DNA of 64,000 bases from Dendrolimus kikuchii. Lineage: Eukaryota > Arthropoda > Insecta > Lepidoptera > Lasiocampidae. A program made the position numbers and the translations under genes. The stretch is taken from the NCBI GenBank assembly GCA_019925095.2, contig CM034394.1, positions 8,568,272 through 8,632,271 of the forward strand, written 5' to 3'. Positions 15,301 to 26,300 of the stretch are shown in pieces (position 1 is the first letter of the stretch; the number at the start of each line of letters is the position of its first letter). The notes beneath the pieces were generated by a model. That model did no database searches and was not told where the DNA came from. It saw only the letters and a program-made list of their open reading frames with translations.

Positions 15301-16031
15301 TATATAAGCAGAAAGAAACTATTTTCATATTTAAAAATCAATAAACTAATTCAAAACTTGTTTACTAAACTCAAAAACAGTTTTAGTGTTTATATATTAA
15401 AGCATAAGTGTATTCCTAAACACAAATCACACTTTGTTATCAATAACCTCATTTATGTAATGTATTTTGTTTTTCCCATTATTTACTTAAAACTTGTTTT
15501 TTAGTCTTAAAAACCAATCAAATAACAGGTTGCGGCTATATATAAGGTGTATGTATACCCCTAAACTCAAATTACCCTTAATCTCATGCCACTCTGGGTG
15601 AAAGCGCCACTCCAGCAGCTAAAATTGCATTGGAAATTATAAAACAGACTTTCTTGACTGTTTTGTACATATAGATTTCTGAAATTTAGGCAACTTGATT
15701 GTAAGCCTAGACAGTCTAATAACTCTTCTGATGGAAAGTGATTACAGGGACATTACCTTATTTGAAACACTAGAAAGTCAATTCTTTTTTATAATTATTA
15801 TTCCTGTCTACATTTAACCTAAAATTAACTTACTTTTTTCCCTTCTTTGCGGGCTTAACTTTATCGATGTTAGTGGTTTCTACATCACTATCGCTGAAAG
15901 AAAATGTATATTTAACAAATAAGTAATCGAAATCAGCAGCCAACAGTAAAAACATATGCTATTTGCGACTAGAGGTATACATACCCATCTTCGGCAGAGA
16001 GGTTCTTTTTGCCTTTCTTAGCCTTTCCCAT
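371..16031 (-). CDS. eIF5B: eukaryotic translation initiation factor 5B (14 exons, 3' end outside window)
   Basis: GTPase that promotes joining of the 60S subunit at the start codon, in the cytosol. Coding exons in transcript order: 16031-15985, 15893-15834, 14965-14805, 13988-12832, 12525-12364, 10547-10413, 8854-8636, 7784-7671, 6999-6772, 4596-4414, 3698-3537, 3061-2931, 1475-1343 and 478-371. All have AG/GT borders, keep frame and sum to 1000 codons. Residues 1 to about 574 are a Lys/Glu/Asp-rich low-complexity tail, mostly in exon 4, as in the family. G motifs are GHVDTGKT (598-605), DTPGH (662-666) and NKID (716-719). Beta-barrel domain II and part of domain III follow. The last visible exon ends in the block before the final domain; roughly 180 residues of the family are missing and should lie left of base 1. 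The start codon opens MGKAKKGKK, typical of the family. Introns hold a maT element, two LINEs and several SINEs. Confidence 0.96.
946..1160. mobile_element. MITE-like element with 21-bp inverted ends
   Basis: The outer 21 bp (946-966) and the reverse complement of 1140-1160 differ at only two positions; both begin TTCCATTAG and end ACTCACAACG. The interior is GC-rich and repeats a CCGTTCCAC word in both orientations. It has no coding capacity. TATAG occurs beside both ends, but the left copy is four bases away, so the target duplication is uncertain. It lies in an eIF5B intron. Confidence 0.65.
1596..1983. repeat. repeat-like segment bounded by inverted AGTGATAACTT
   Basis: AGTGATAACTT near 1597 is matched in inverse by AAGTTATCACT ending at 1983. 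The right 120 bp is GC-rich, unlike the surrounding intron, and resembles a sequence I associate with lepidopteran interspersed repeats. No ORF is present. Bounds are approximate. Confidence 0.4.
2225..2473 (-). mobile_element. tRNA-derived SINE, family A, copy 1
   Basis: Read on the minus strand, it starts with a tRNA-like head carrying an A box (GGTTGAGCGGGCTAAG) and a B box (GGGTTCGATTCC). A shared body follows and ends in an AT-rich ATTATTT tail. The same sequence recurs on the plus strand at 7410-7660. It sits in an eIF5B intron. Confidence 0.8.
3092..3362 (+). mobile_element. tRNA-derived SINE, family B, copy 1
   Basis: The head has an A-box-like TAGTGGTCAGTGCATTCG and a B box GGTTCGAATC. 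The body contains ATCATGATGAAACCTGCAC and AACCGATGTGTCAAACCTGC, and ends GCCCAGCTATAGGACATTTATG. The same body in inverse order is at 35885-36185. It fills most of the eIF5B intron between the exons at 3061 and 3537. Confidence 0.75.
5282..5348. repeat. inverted repeat with 20-bp arms
   Basis: Arm 5282-5301 and the reverse complement of 5329-5348 match at 19 of 20 positions, with a 27-base spacer. No other copy was seen. It could be a MITE remnant. It lies in the 2.2-kb eIF5B intron 4597-6771, whose remaining left half (4600-5740) is AT-rich and shows no gene. Confidence 0.6.
5742..6576 (-). mobile_element. 5'-truncated R1-clade LINE, short copy
   Basis: A poly-T tract at the left (poly-A of a minus-strand element) and a 10-bp direct repeat CCAAGGACCT on both sides (5732-5741 and 6577-6586) mark a target-primed insertion. 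The minus-strand reading frame (about 6576-6088) is the C-terminal region of an R1-type ORF2, including a cysteine/histidine zinc-knuckle block ([16 protein letters not shown]). It is closely similar to the longer copy at 20341-22293, but lacks all reverse transcriptase motifs. It lies inside an eIF5B intron. Confidence 0.88.
7410..7660 (+). mobile_element. tRNA-derived SINE, family A, copy 2
   Basis: The A box (GTTGAGCGGGCTAAGCC) and B box (GGGTTCGATTCC) are intact, and the tail is (ATT)n. It is a close relative of the copy at 2225-2473. It ends next to the eIF5B exon 8 donor at 7671, so the insertion lies almost against a splice site. Confidence 0.8.
8163..8452 (+). mobile_element. retroelement fragment with poly-A tail
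   Basis: A GC-richer block ends in AATAAAAAAAAAAA at 8441-8452. On the minus strand, part of it (about 8340-8430) matches the 3' region of the LINE remnant at 9175 (crossing GGAAAGCGGTTACC). A short related piece (GGCCTGTCGTAAG) recurs at 16376-16430. It is probably a LINE or SINE tail. It lies in eIF5B intron 7785-8635. Confidence 0.55.
9175..10290 (-). mobile_element. jockey/CR1-type LINE remnant, internally deleted
   Basis: On the minus strand, about 10200-10010 encodes the start of a reverse transcriptase ([20 protein letters not shown], then YGFRHGRST). About 9980-9480 encodes the end of the same kind of polymerase ([47 protein letters not shown]). The piece between, which would hold the catalytic YADD, is absent, so the element is dead. 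Bounds are approximate. It lies in the eIF5B intron 8855-10412. Confidence 0.85.
10988..12267 (-). mobile_element. maT-type (DD37D) Tc1/mariner transposon, decayed
   Basis: The 1280-bp element is flanked by TA on both sides. Its terminal inverted repeats share the core GCCATAAATAYTGTAACA. Minus-strand frames give the DNA-binding half (12125 to about 11845) and the catalytic half (about 11763-11164). The latter contains [10 protein letters not shown] and [11 protein letters not shown], with 37 residues between the second and third catalytic Asp, which fits the maT group. The DEKFFTIEQ block with the first Asp is in another frame near 11690, so there are at least two frameshifts. It is not functional. 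It lies in the eIF5B intron 10548-12363. Confidence 0.88.
14165..14640 (+). repeat. interspersed repeat fragment (CGCAACTTCGTCTGC type)
   Basis: It opens CTTCTATCCGCAACTTCGTCTGC and carries CTTAGCGTGATGATATATAGCC. Related copies are at 31190-31415 and, inverted, at 56120-56350. No ORF is present. It lies in the eIF5B intron 13989-14804. Confidence 0.6.
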
Positions 16032-16762
16032 TGTTACAGAACGTTATATTAAGTCACAATACCTATTATATGGGGTTGAACTCTTATATATTTTGTGAGT
16101 TCTATCATGTGAAATGCAATTTATGTGCAGAAATATCCTAACAGCCGAAAACTAAGACAATTTAGTCCAAGACAATCTAGTCGTCGTGTCCGACAGCTGC
16201 AATGCTTCATGTCATGCACGTCAAAAATCCAAAATGTCAAATTATCAAACCTAATTCACAACTAAGGGTGGGTAACACAAATAATTATTCATCTAGAATC
16301 TAGACAATAGTAGTTCATTAGCCGCCTAAAATCCGTGCAGAAACGGAAAAAGAATATAATTTCGTGTGATCCGACGGCCTGTCGTAAGTCTCGTAAGAGG
16401 CGACAAAACAATCCACAGCCAGGTGGAATTTGCCCGTCTGTTTGGCTTCCATTTCTGGTTTAACTAAATAGAGTGTGCAGTTTAAATAAGGCACTTAAAG
16501 ATATCATAAAAATAAATAAATCCAGTAGCTTGTTATTAATCAAAGGATCAATTTAACCTATTTCCAAACATACGCTCATTCAAGCGAGTAGTGAAATAAT
16601 AGTCATGAAGACTGCAAGACGGTAGTGTGTATAGGCCTCTTTAAAAGCCTAGTTGCCAAGCCATATACTCAAAAAATAGCAATGAATCAAAATCATATTC
16701 AAAATTAAATAGTGACAGAACTGAATTCTTGCGAAATTTATTATTTCGTTTATCAAAGCAAA
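16032..16762. promoter_or_regulatory. shared divergent promoter region of eIF5B and SUV3
   Basis: The 731 bp between the two divergent start codons must hold both promoters unless one has an upstream non-coding exon. I saw no convincing TATA box. A short retroelement fragment (about 16376-16430) lies within it. No coding sequence is visible. Confidence 0.55.
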
Positions 16763-19700
16763 ATGTATAAAGGGTTTACACGAATACTAGCTCTTTATTA
16801 TGCAGATAAACTACAATCATGTGCTTCACCATTAGTTAGAGGCAGTGTGTTGTGTACTCGTAAAAGTAAACCGGGAAGTATAGGTTATGTTTTCATGAGG
16901 ACAAAAAAGCACGACCGTGGAAGTCCTTCTGCGCTTTTTGTCCCTGTGCCAGTAAAACCCAATCCCGATGACATAAACATTGGTGAGGAATTTACTGGAC
17001 GTCTAAAGAAACAAGATTTATTGAAAATTTTAAATAAATTCTACCAGAAACCTGAAGTCAGAGTTTTGGCGTCGGAAAATGGTTTGGATGATCAATTATT
17101 GCATCAAGCTTTCTTATCCTTTAGAAGACATTGTTTAGAACATGATTTACCACCCGATTTGCATATTATTATAAGTGATATACTACAAGGTAAACAAAAC
17201 ATTATCATTGTTTAAAATTAAATTTATTGTATATACTGACTTTATTATTATATTTATATGTTCCAGGGGCAGGACATATAGATGATTTATTTCCATACTT
17301 CCTAAGACATGCTAGACAGGCTTTTCCACATCTGGATTGTCTAGATGACCTAAAAAAAATATCAGACTTAAGAACACCTGCCAATTGGTTTGTATGAAAA
17401 AAATGTGAACAAGTCATTATATGTTGACTTATATATGTCCTCTTAAGATGTCTTTGGTTGTTACTAAAATAGATCTTGTAGGATAATATCAGTATCTATA
17501 ATTGTTAAACTTGGCAATGATTTATATCTCATTCATTTATAACCTTGCAGTTGTTTATACATTGTTATCATCTGAGAAAATGAATTAATCATCTGATAAA
17601 CAGCAATTTAATTAAATATGCAAATTACACATATTTGTTAATAAATTAGCTTTTGCCCTAGCTCACATTAATGTTATCCCATCTGGGATGCGACTTGTGT
17701 AGACACATTGGCCACATCCCATTTACTAAACACATCTAGATCAGCCGGTTCGGCGGCGGAAACAGCTGAATCACACAAATGGTGCAAATATGCAACTCAG
17801 TAAGAGTTATATGTTTGTGCTGTTTGCTATCGAGATGCTTGGGGTCCTGACGTTATGAGCTTATACCAAAATTTATCGAAACGATTCATTGACTCTTCAG
17901 GTGACCAAAGGGCTGGTGCTTACCTTGGCCAACGGGTCAGTATGGCGATCCAGCGAGGAAACATAGCCAGCCTTCTGGGCATCTTACCCATAGATGTTGG
18001 TGATCTAGGCTCAGTATTCTACTTACAGTCTTGAAGGACTATGAGTAGCATACAATACAAATAAGTTTTCTTGCATTTTATTTGATTATATGTAATTTTA
18101 TTATACCTTTGTCTCATGTTATCCCATGGGAAATATACATTTTTCCAGAGTAAAAAGCAGCCCATGTGCTATTCTATACTATAATTTATGTGTGAGTCAA
18201 TTTTCATTCAGATCTGTTCAGCCATTCTGGTGTATAGGAAATGCCATCTATGTTTTTACATAAAACTAAAACCATGGTCCACACATGCTTAACATACAGG
18301 TCCATTAAGTAGAGGCATTCATAGTATTCACAGACATCTAATATTTTTGACAGTCGACTAAGGAATGCTCAGAGAAAATATGTTACTGAAACTACCCATT
18401 TCTCAAGAAAACAAAAAATCCTTGTTTTCCAGGTATCCAGAAGCTCGAAGAATGAACAGAAAAATAATATTCCATGCAGGTCCTACAAATTCAGGTAAAA
18501 CTTATCATGCTATGGAAAGGTTCCTAAAAGCAAAATCTGGAGTTTATTGTGGACCTTTGAAATTATTGGCAACTGAAATTTATCACAAATCTAACAAATG
18601 TGTAAGTTATAGCGTTTTTCCCATGACTCTCATATTTTAAATCAACATTTCATGTATTGCTAAAGGTAGAATAGGATGAAAAATCTACCCAAAAACTTAC
18701 ATTAGATTTCAGGTAAATTTGGAATAGAATTATTTAAAATAAATGGTTTTATAGCTTATACTTAACTAGTTGTTGCACGTGGCTTTGCTCATGTTAATGT
18801 TTTCCCACTTGAACCCTACATTTTTCTCTGTCTCTCATAGTCCACCTGTGTGCCAAATTTTATCCAGATCTGTTCAACTTTTCTGGTGTGATTGAGCAAC
18901 AAACACCCATCCAAACTTTTGCATTTATAATATCAGTTTGCATAGATGGTAATTAAAAGTTGTTATGGTAGCAAAGAGGCTGAGGTATTAGCTGTTCATT
19001 CTATCGAAATGACTGAGGTCTGCTAAAGACTTGTTCCTACAATTGCCACATACTTGTGGTCAATGAAAATATTGAGATGAGATTTACACAACAAGTATGG
19101 GTTAGTCACGAATGGGGAGGGCTGACCCAGTAGTCAGATATATTATTTATGTATGTATGGAATCTTTGAATGTTGATATATAATAAATAATTATCCGTAT
19201 ACATTTTTTATATATTTCAGGGAACACCCTGTGACCTTATAACTGGTGAAGAACGAAGGCACGCATCTCTCTTCAATACATTAACAAATAACACTGATGA
19301 AAGTGACACAGAGTCTACAACACAAAATGGAAATGAGAACTTTTTACTGCAAGAGGCTGAATTAACTCCATCTAGTCATGTTGCATGCACAGTGGAGATG
19401 ACATCATTGAATAATAGTTGTGAGTGACCTAAATATAACCTCATTAATTAGTTATTAACTACAAAATAACAATTTCAATATCATGGCAATTTAAAAATGA
19501 TTACATTATACCTATCAATAATAATTAAGAATATTTTGGATTTTAGAGAGAAGTTGAAGACTGTTATTTTGTTGTGCAGTTATATTTTTAAATCCTTAAA
19601 TTGAATGTTTAATTTTTAAAAATTATAATATAATAGGTTGGGGAAAAAGTCTTTTTGCATATAGTATGTATGAACTTGTAATAAGATCTCTTTGGCTATA

Positions 19701-20338
19701 ACCATTTGTATCTAGCTGGTTTTAGTATCATTAAAAAGTTTTAATTTTAAAGAAGACAATTCCAAATTCAAATTAGGAAAATGTGTGATTTTAATTTGTT
19801 TTTCTTATTGTTAAAATAAGTGAATCTAATGAAGAAATTCGATACATTTTAAAATTTTACTACAAAAAAGGTAAAAATGCAACACAAGCCGCGAAAAAAA
19901 ATTGTGATGTTTATGGACCTAATGCAGTATCTGTGAGAGTAGCGCAAATTTGGTTTAAGCGTTTTCAATCCATAAATTTTGATATCAAAGATGCACGTCG
20001 CTCTGGTTACGGACAAAATTAATGCCATTTTTGAACAAGTAGAGCAAGATCGGCATATTAGTAGTTATGATGTAGCTGGAGAACTGGGAATTGCCCACAA
20101 AACGGTTTTGGCGCATTTGAAAAAAGCTGGGTACAAAAAAAAGCTCGATATTTGGGTGCCTGATGAGCTCACTGAAAGAAACCTAAAGAACCGTGTACTC
20201 ATTTGTAATTCTTTATTACGATGTAATGAAACCGTACCATTTCTGAAGAAGCTGATAACTAGTGATGAAAAGTCGATCACGTACGACAAGAACGTGCGAA
20301 TAAGATAGTGGTCAAAGGCCGGTCAGGCTTCACAGACT

Positions 20339-20374
<36 letters not shown>

Positions 20375-23300
20375 GTTTTGAGGCGAGGGAAAATGCTTAA
20401 CCGATTTACGCACAAACTGGGTCGTTGCTAGGGGAACGACACGCGTCGGTCGGGGGCGATAACACTGCAGCAATAGTATGCTCTTGGCAGCGCTCCGTCC
20501 GCGATCGACGTCACAGAATAGTGTGGAAGACTCCGAGCGTTGCTGCACGGGCGAGCAACCCCAATACCCACTAAAAACCCCCTCCTCCCTGACGACCCTG
20601 CGCTTTGAATGTGTTGGAAAGGCCGAGATTTAGAACATAGTTACGCCCAGCCGATCCAGCGCAATAAAGTGCCTGGAGTGTGCCCTGGGAGAACACACCC
20701 CACTTCGTTGTGCGGGGGTAGAAGGTCCTTTGCTCTTCCTAGCAAGCTAAAGGCCCCCCGCGGTAAACGGAACCTAACTCAGGGAGGGAAGTAATGCGCG
20801 TACCTGCCTCTCCGGGTGCCAGCTGAAGGCCGGCGACCTCGAGAAGACGCATTGGCACGCGCTGCAGGACTTCTCTCCCTGTCTCGTTCTGCGGCCTCCT
20901 TGAGTGACATTACTGTCTCGCAAAAAGTAACCGCAGCCCCCCAATTGTCGCTGCTCTGCAGCATGGCCTTGACCAAGTCGCAGAGCGAGTCGACTGGACC
21001 TACGTGCGTCTCAAGTTCGAAACGCTGTGGCGCCCATGCGGCGCACTCGACAAGCGTGTGTAACGCCGTGTCGGGCGCGCCGCACTGGCGGCAGTCCGGG
21101 GAAGGCAAGCAGCCCACAATGCGACACAGATACTTATCGAAACATCCGTGTCCGGTAAGTATCTGTGTCGTCCTGAAGGTCAGGGTGCCGCTGGTGCGGT
21201 TGACCCATTCCGTCAGCTGTGGCCTGATTGCATCCACCGTGTAGCCGCCATAGGCCGCAGGGTTGTCGAGCTCTTGAGACCAGACGGCGATCATGGAGGC
21301 GGTTTCCCGCTTCCTGATCGCCTCGATTTCGACCTGACAGAAGGTCAGGCCTCTAGCTAGGGCATCCTGCCGGGTGCGGCGCACCACTGTCAGGACGTCC
21401 GCCTGGAGATGCCAGGGCGGATCGCCTGCCAGGAGGGTGGCCGCCGTCCGCGACACTGTGCGATACCCCCGTATGGTCCTCACGGCCAGAACCTGCTGCG
21501 CCCGTTGCAGCAGGGTTCTGTTGTGGCGGTGAAGTGCAATGGACCAGACGGGTGCACCGTACAGTGCCATACTCCTCAGGATGCCAGAGTAAAGTTTCCG
21601 CGTCGCACCTCCCGGGCCCCCTACGTTGGGAAGCAGCCTCGAGAGTGCGCCCGCGGATTTGACGAGTTTGGGAACTAGCTGTTCAAAGTGCGCTTTGAAC
21701 AGCCATTTCCCATCGAGAACTAGCCCCAGATATTTCATCTGGGGCCCTACTCTAATGGCCACCCCTTGGACCGAAACGGTCAAGTCCGCGGGGGGATTGC
21801 GAAATTTCCTATGGAACATGATGGCCTCCGTTTTCGCGGGGGAGACCCTCAAGCCCAGCCTAGCTATTCGATCTACGACAATCGCCAACCCGGCGTTAGC
21901 GACGTCCACGGATTCCGCAAATGACGCAGCGCGTGCCGTGAGTAGGGTGTCGTCCGCAAAGCAGATCAGCCCTACCCCGGGTAGGACCGGAACCCGAAGG
22001 ATCCAGTCATAACCTACGTTCCAAAGAATCGGCCCGAGGACCGACCCCTGTGGAACGCCGCACGCGACGCGTCGACGACCTACCTCGGGATTGCCGGACT
22101 CACCGCCCTCCCAAAGGATATGTCGATCCTGCAGGTACGCGCCCAACAGCCTCGTGAGGTACGGGGGGACTCCATGCGCGCGGAGCCCCTCCCTGATCGT
22201 CTCATGAGGGAGGCTGTTAAAGGCGTTCGCTATGTCTAGCGACACCGCAAGAACGACATCCTTCGCTTGGACGGCTTCGTCCGTTGACGTTCGCAGGCTT
22301 CACAGACTGTGGCGAAACTCGGGTTAACTCGCAACAAGGTGATGCTGTGTGTATGGTGGGATTGGAAGGGCATTATTCATTATGAGCTGTTTCCGCCAGG
22401 CAGGACCATCGATTCTGAACGGTACTACAAACAACTAATGAGGTTAAAGCAAAAAGTTGAGAGAAAGCGGCCGGAATTAGTCAACAGAAGGTGTGGTTTT
22501 TCACCATGATAACGCTAGACCTCACACATCTTTAGCCACTCAGCAAAAATTACAAGAGTTTGGCTGGGAGGTGTTAATGTATCCGCCGTATAGTCCTGAC
22601 CTTGCACCTTCAGATTTTCACCTGTTTCGGTCTCTGCAGAATTCCTTAGGCAGTGTCAGGTTAACATCACGAGAGGACTGCCAAAACCACTTGTCGCAGT
22701 TTTTTGATCAGAAGCCCCAAAATTTTTATAGCAATGGGATCACGTCCCTACCTACAAGATGGCAAAAAGTTATCCAACAAAATGGCACCTACATACTTTA
22801 GTCAAATGTAAATAAACTTTATAGAAAAACCTTTTTAATTTTTATATCAAATGCAAAGAAACTTTTTCCCCAACCTAATATATCATGAACTCTCCATTAT
22901 CGCGTGAATTACATGTGAAAATATCGCGAGAAATGAGAATTTGGAATGGGTTCACATACACTTTTCGCACTTTTGCAAGGACTTATTATAATATATTAAT
23001 ATTTTTTTATTTCTAAAGGTTGTGAAAAGGGGTCAAGCAATAAATATTAGTAAGGGTCTATAACTGTGTTATGAAGATGCAATTATTATTTGCCTTTTAT
23101 ATAATGATCACTTGTATATATTGAAGTAAAAATGATTGTAATTATATAGAAGAACTTAAAATGTTTTTCAGATGAAGTTGCAATTATAGACGAAATTCAA
23201 ATGATTGGTGACAGAGGCAGAGGATGGGCGTGGACAAGAGCTATGCTAGGTAAATTTTATAAAAAGTATACAATAGTAAAGTACATATCTGGATTGCTAC

Positions 23301-26300
23301 AAGTCCACAAATATAACTAACTCCTCCCCACGACACCCGGTAATACCTCACATAATCACTCAAAACGGCAAACGTTTTATTTACTTCACTTTGTTATGCC
23401 ACTCTTTAGTTTTAGTTGTATGTTTCGTGTATTCAATGATATGCCATTTGGAAGATCAAACTTTTTTCACTGCACTTACAATAACTCTAGATACAACAAG
23501 TGCAAACCGTTAGCAAGAGATCAAAACCGCAAACTAGTCGAAATACAATTATCTCTTAAATTCGCATTCTTATATTTCTATCGCAGCTGAAACTCAACTG
23601 CCCCTTATTTTCGGCTTGATTTATTCACACAACTTTTGAATATAAACCACCTACATTGTAAAGCATTAAACATCATTAATGATAGACTAAAGTCGCCTTC
23701 ATTCTTATTGCACACAGGTATGCTGAACGGTGTGACATTATTAAAAAAATATGTATACATGTACATACAAATATTGATTAGCATCAATATTTTTGTGTTA
23801 ATATAAAAATATACAAAATTCTAGGTTTACAGGCTGAGGAAATACATTTGTGTGGTGAAGCTGGTGCAATAAATCTCATTGAAGAAATGTGTAATACAAC
23901 AGGGGAGGAAATGGAAGTAAGTTATTACTCATATTCTAATATTTTTTATTGATATATTCATAAGTAAATATCTAGGAAAGGAGAGGAACAAGTAGGTTTA
24001 GCTTACCTTTGGTTGGCGAGGTGTCAAATAGAGTGGTTAATTAATAGTAGTGACAGCCCATAAACATTCCACTGTCAGGTTTGAGCCTCCCCATTTTTAG
24101 GGGAACAGGCAGTATCCTCATTACACTGGTGCATGCTATTTCGGGAGGATTTGAACTGGTATCCTTCGAGATACGAATGTCTTAACCAGTCACGCTTTCC
24201 ATATGGATGAAACCATCAATATTTATTGAATTTATATTTGTGAATTGACTAGGGCTTAGTGTAGTTATTCAAAGCGGTTTAAATATCAAACTGAAAATAA
24301 AAAATCAAATCATAAAACAATACAATATACACAACAATGTATATTCTATTTACAGATACGCACATACAAACGGTTAACAGACTTAAAAGTTGAAGACTCA
24401 GCTTTGGGGTCATTGGACCGTGTGAAACCTGGAGACTGTATAGTTTGTTTCAATAAGAATGACATTTACAGTGTAAGTCGAGCCATTGAACAGAGGTCAG
24501 TCCCAATTGAGGCAGGTATCCAATAAATATAAATAGCTCCCTTTAATATATTTTTTAAACATATCTTTTTAATTGAGTACGGCTTTTTTTATTACTTTAT
24601 TTGTGAATTGATGTAATATGGAAACTTCAATTCTCATCACCTGTATTACTGAATTTCATGAAGATTGGTTCATACCTAAGAGTGAGGAGGGAAGAAACAA
24701 TAATATTAGCAAATAAACTCTGTTACATTGTTATGTATGACTACTTTCAATACTCGGGATTTTATTGAAAGCTGTTATATTTGAATTGATTGACATTGAA
24801 TGACCTGAAAACTAAAGTAAGTCAAAGAATGACTAAACAGACATATGCAAATAACATCAAACAATTAAGGTAATCGTTTATACAAGATTATAGACCTCTT
24901 GCAAACCGCAGATATTCTCCATTAAATATGTTTACTGTCCTGTCTATGTATTGTGGCTATTATTTTTTAGTAATTTAAATACTATTTTTTTAATATATTG
25001 TTTACTGTCTAACTTGGCTTACCTTACGGCTTCACCTGTGCAATTATCAGCTCTGTTAACATATAAACATTAGTATCAGATGGAATATCAGAGTAAAAGT
25101 GTTTATTATCTGTCGTTTTGAAATGTCCTAAAAAATTTATTATAAGTAATATCTCAGTAGGTGTTCTGTTAATATTTGTTTCAGTAATAGCCTGTTTATT
25201 GGTAAATTTAAATTTTATACAAACAGGAACAATTTTGAATAATTTAATTTGTTTGTTACTGCATGCTTTGAAATAAGCAATTATATTTACGTTGTTTTTA
25301 ATATTCATATGATATTGATATTTTAATTATTGTAGGGGTCATGAAGTAGCTGTGATTTATGGAAGTTTGCCTCCTGGCACGAAATTGGCACAAGCTAATA
25401 AGTTCAACGATCCAGAAAGCTCATGTAAAGTTATGGTAGCCACAGATGCTATAGGGCTGGGTATCAATTTGTAAGTATACATTTTGGTGTGTAAGATGAG
25501 ATTTCTTTTAAATTTAATTTCTTGAAACTATGAAGTCAATCCTGTTATCATTCTTACATTGTACTAAATGAGTGAAAGAGATAAGTAATAATGGGGCACT
25601 GTACAAAGCAAACACTGTTTATAGTGACTAAAGTATAGACATGTGCACTGCGTCGCCTCTGCTACCACTTATGCGCAGCACATACGGTAGTAAGACGTAG
25701 TTGTAAACAATTTTAATAAATTTTTTCATGTTTATTGGCAACTAGCATTTGCCCGCGACTTTGTACACGTTGGAGAGGTAACAAAGATTACAGTTATTTT
25801 ACTAAATATAAAATCGAAAGTTAATTTCATCAGGGTGATGGATTTTTAGTATGCAAATACATGAATACCAGAAATTCCCGTAGAAACTTGGAATAAATAA
25901 TATTGCTGAAGGCATACACAACTAACATTGTTTTACTAAAGATTTTATCATTCAATGAAAATTTCGTATCGAAATCATTTTTTTTTCGATCTGGCCACTT
26001 TCAGCTTTTCTCAAGAAAACTCCCGTAGGATTCTCGGGATATAAAGTACCTCATATTTTGAGCCCGGGAATTTACTATCGATCAGCGTAAATCACATCGA
26101 AATCGACCTAGTAGTTTTTACGTGAATCTCGAACAAACACAAAAAATGTAAGAAACAGAAGACTACACTTTTACAATTCTATAATATTCCTAGAATATGC
26201 TCGCGACTTGGTCCACGCTTGACTTGACATTCCCACGGGGTTCTCAAGATACAAAGTACATTTTACAAAGCATTTAACAAAGAATGTAAGCTATCGTTTT

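Noticed and set aside
20816..22012. GC-rich plus-strand frames
   Set aside because: Antisense of the R1-type LINE open frame; no domain of their own.
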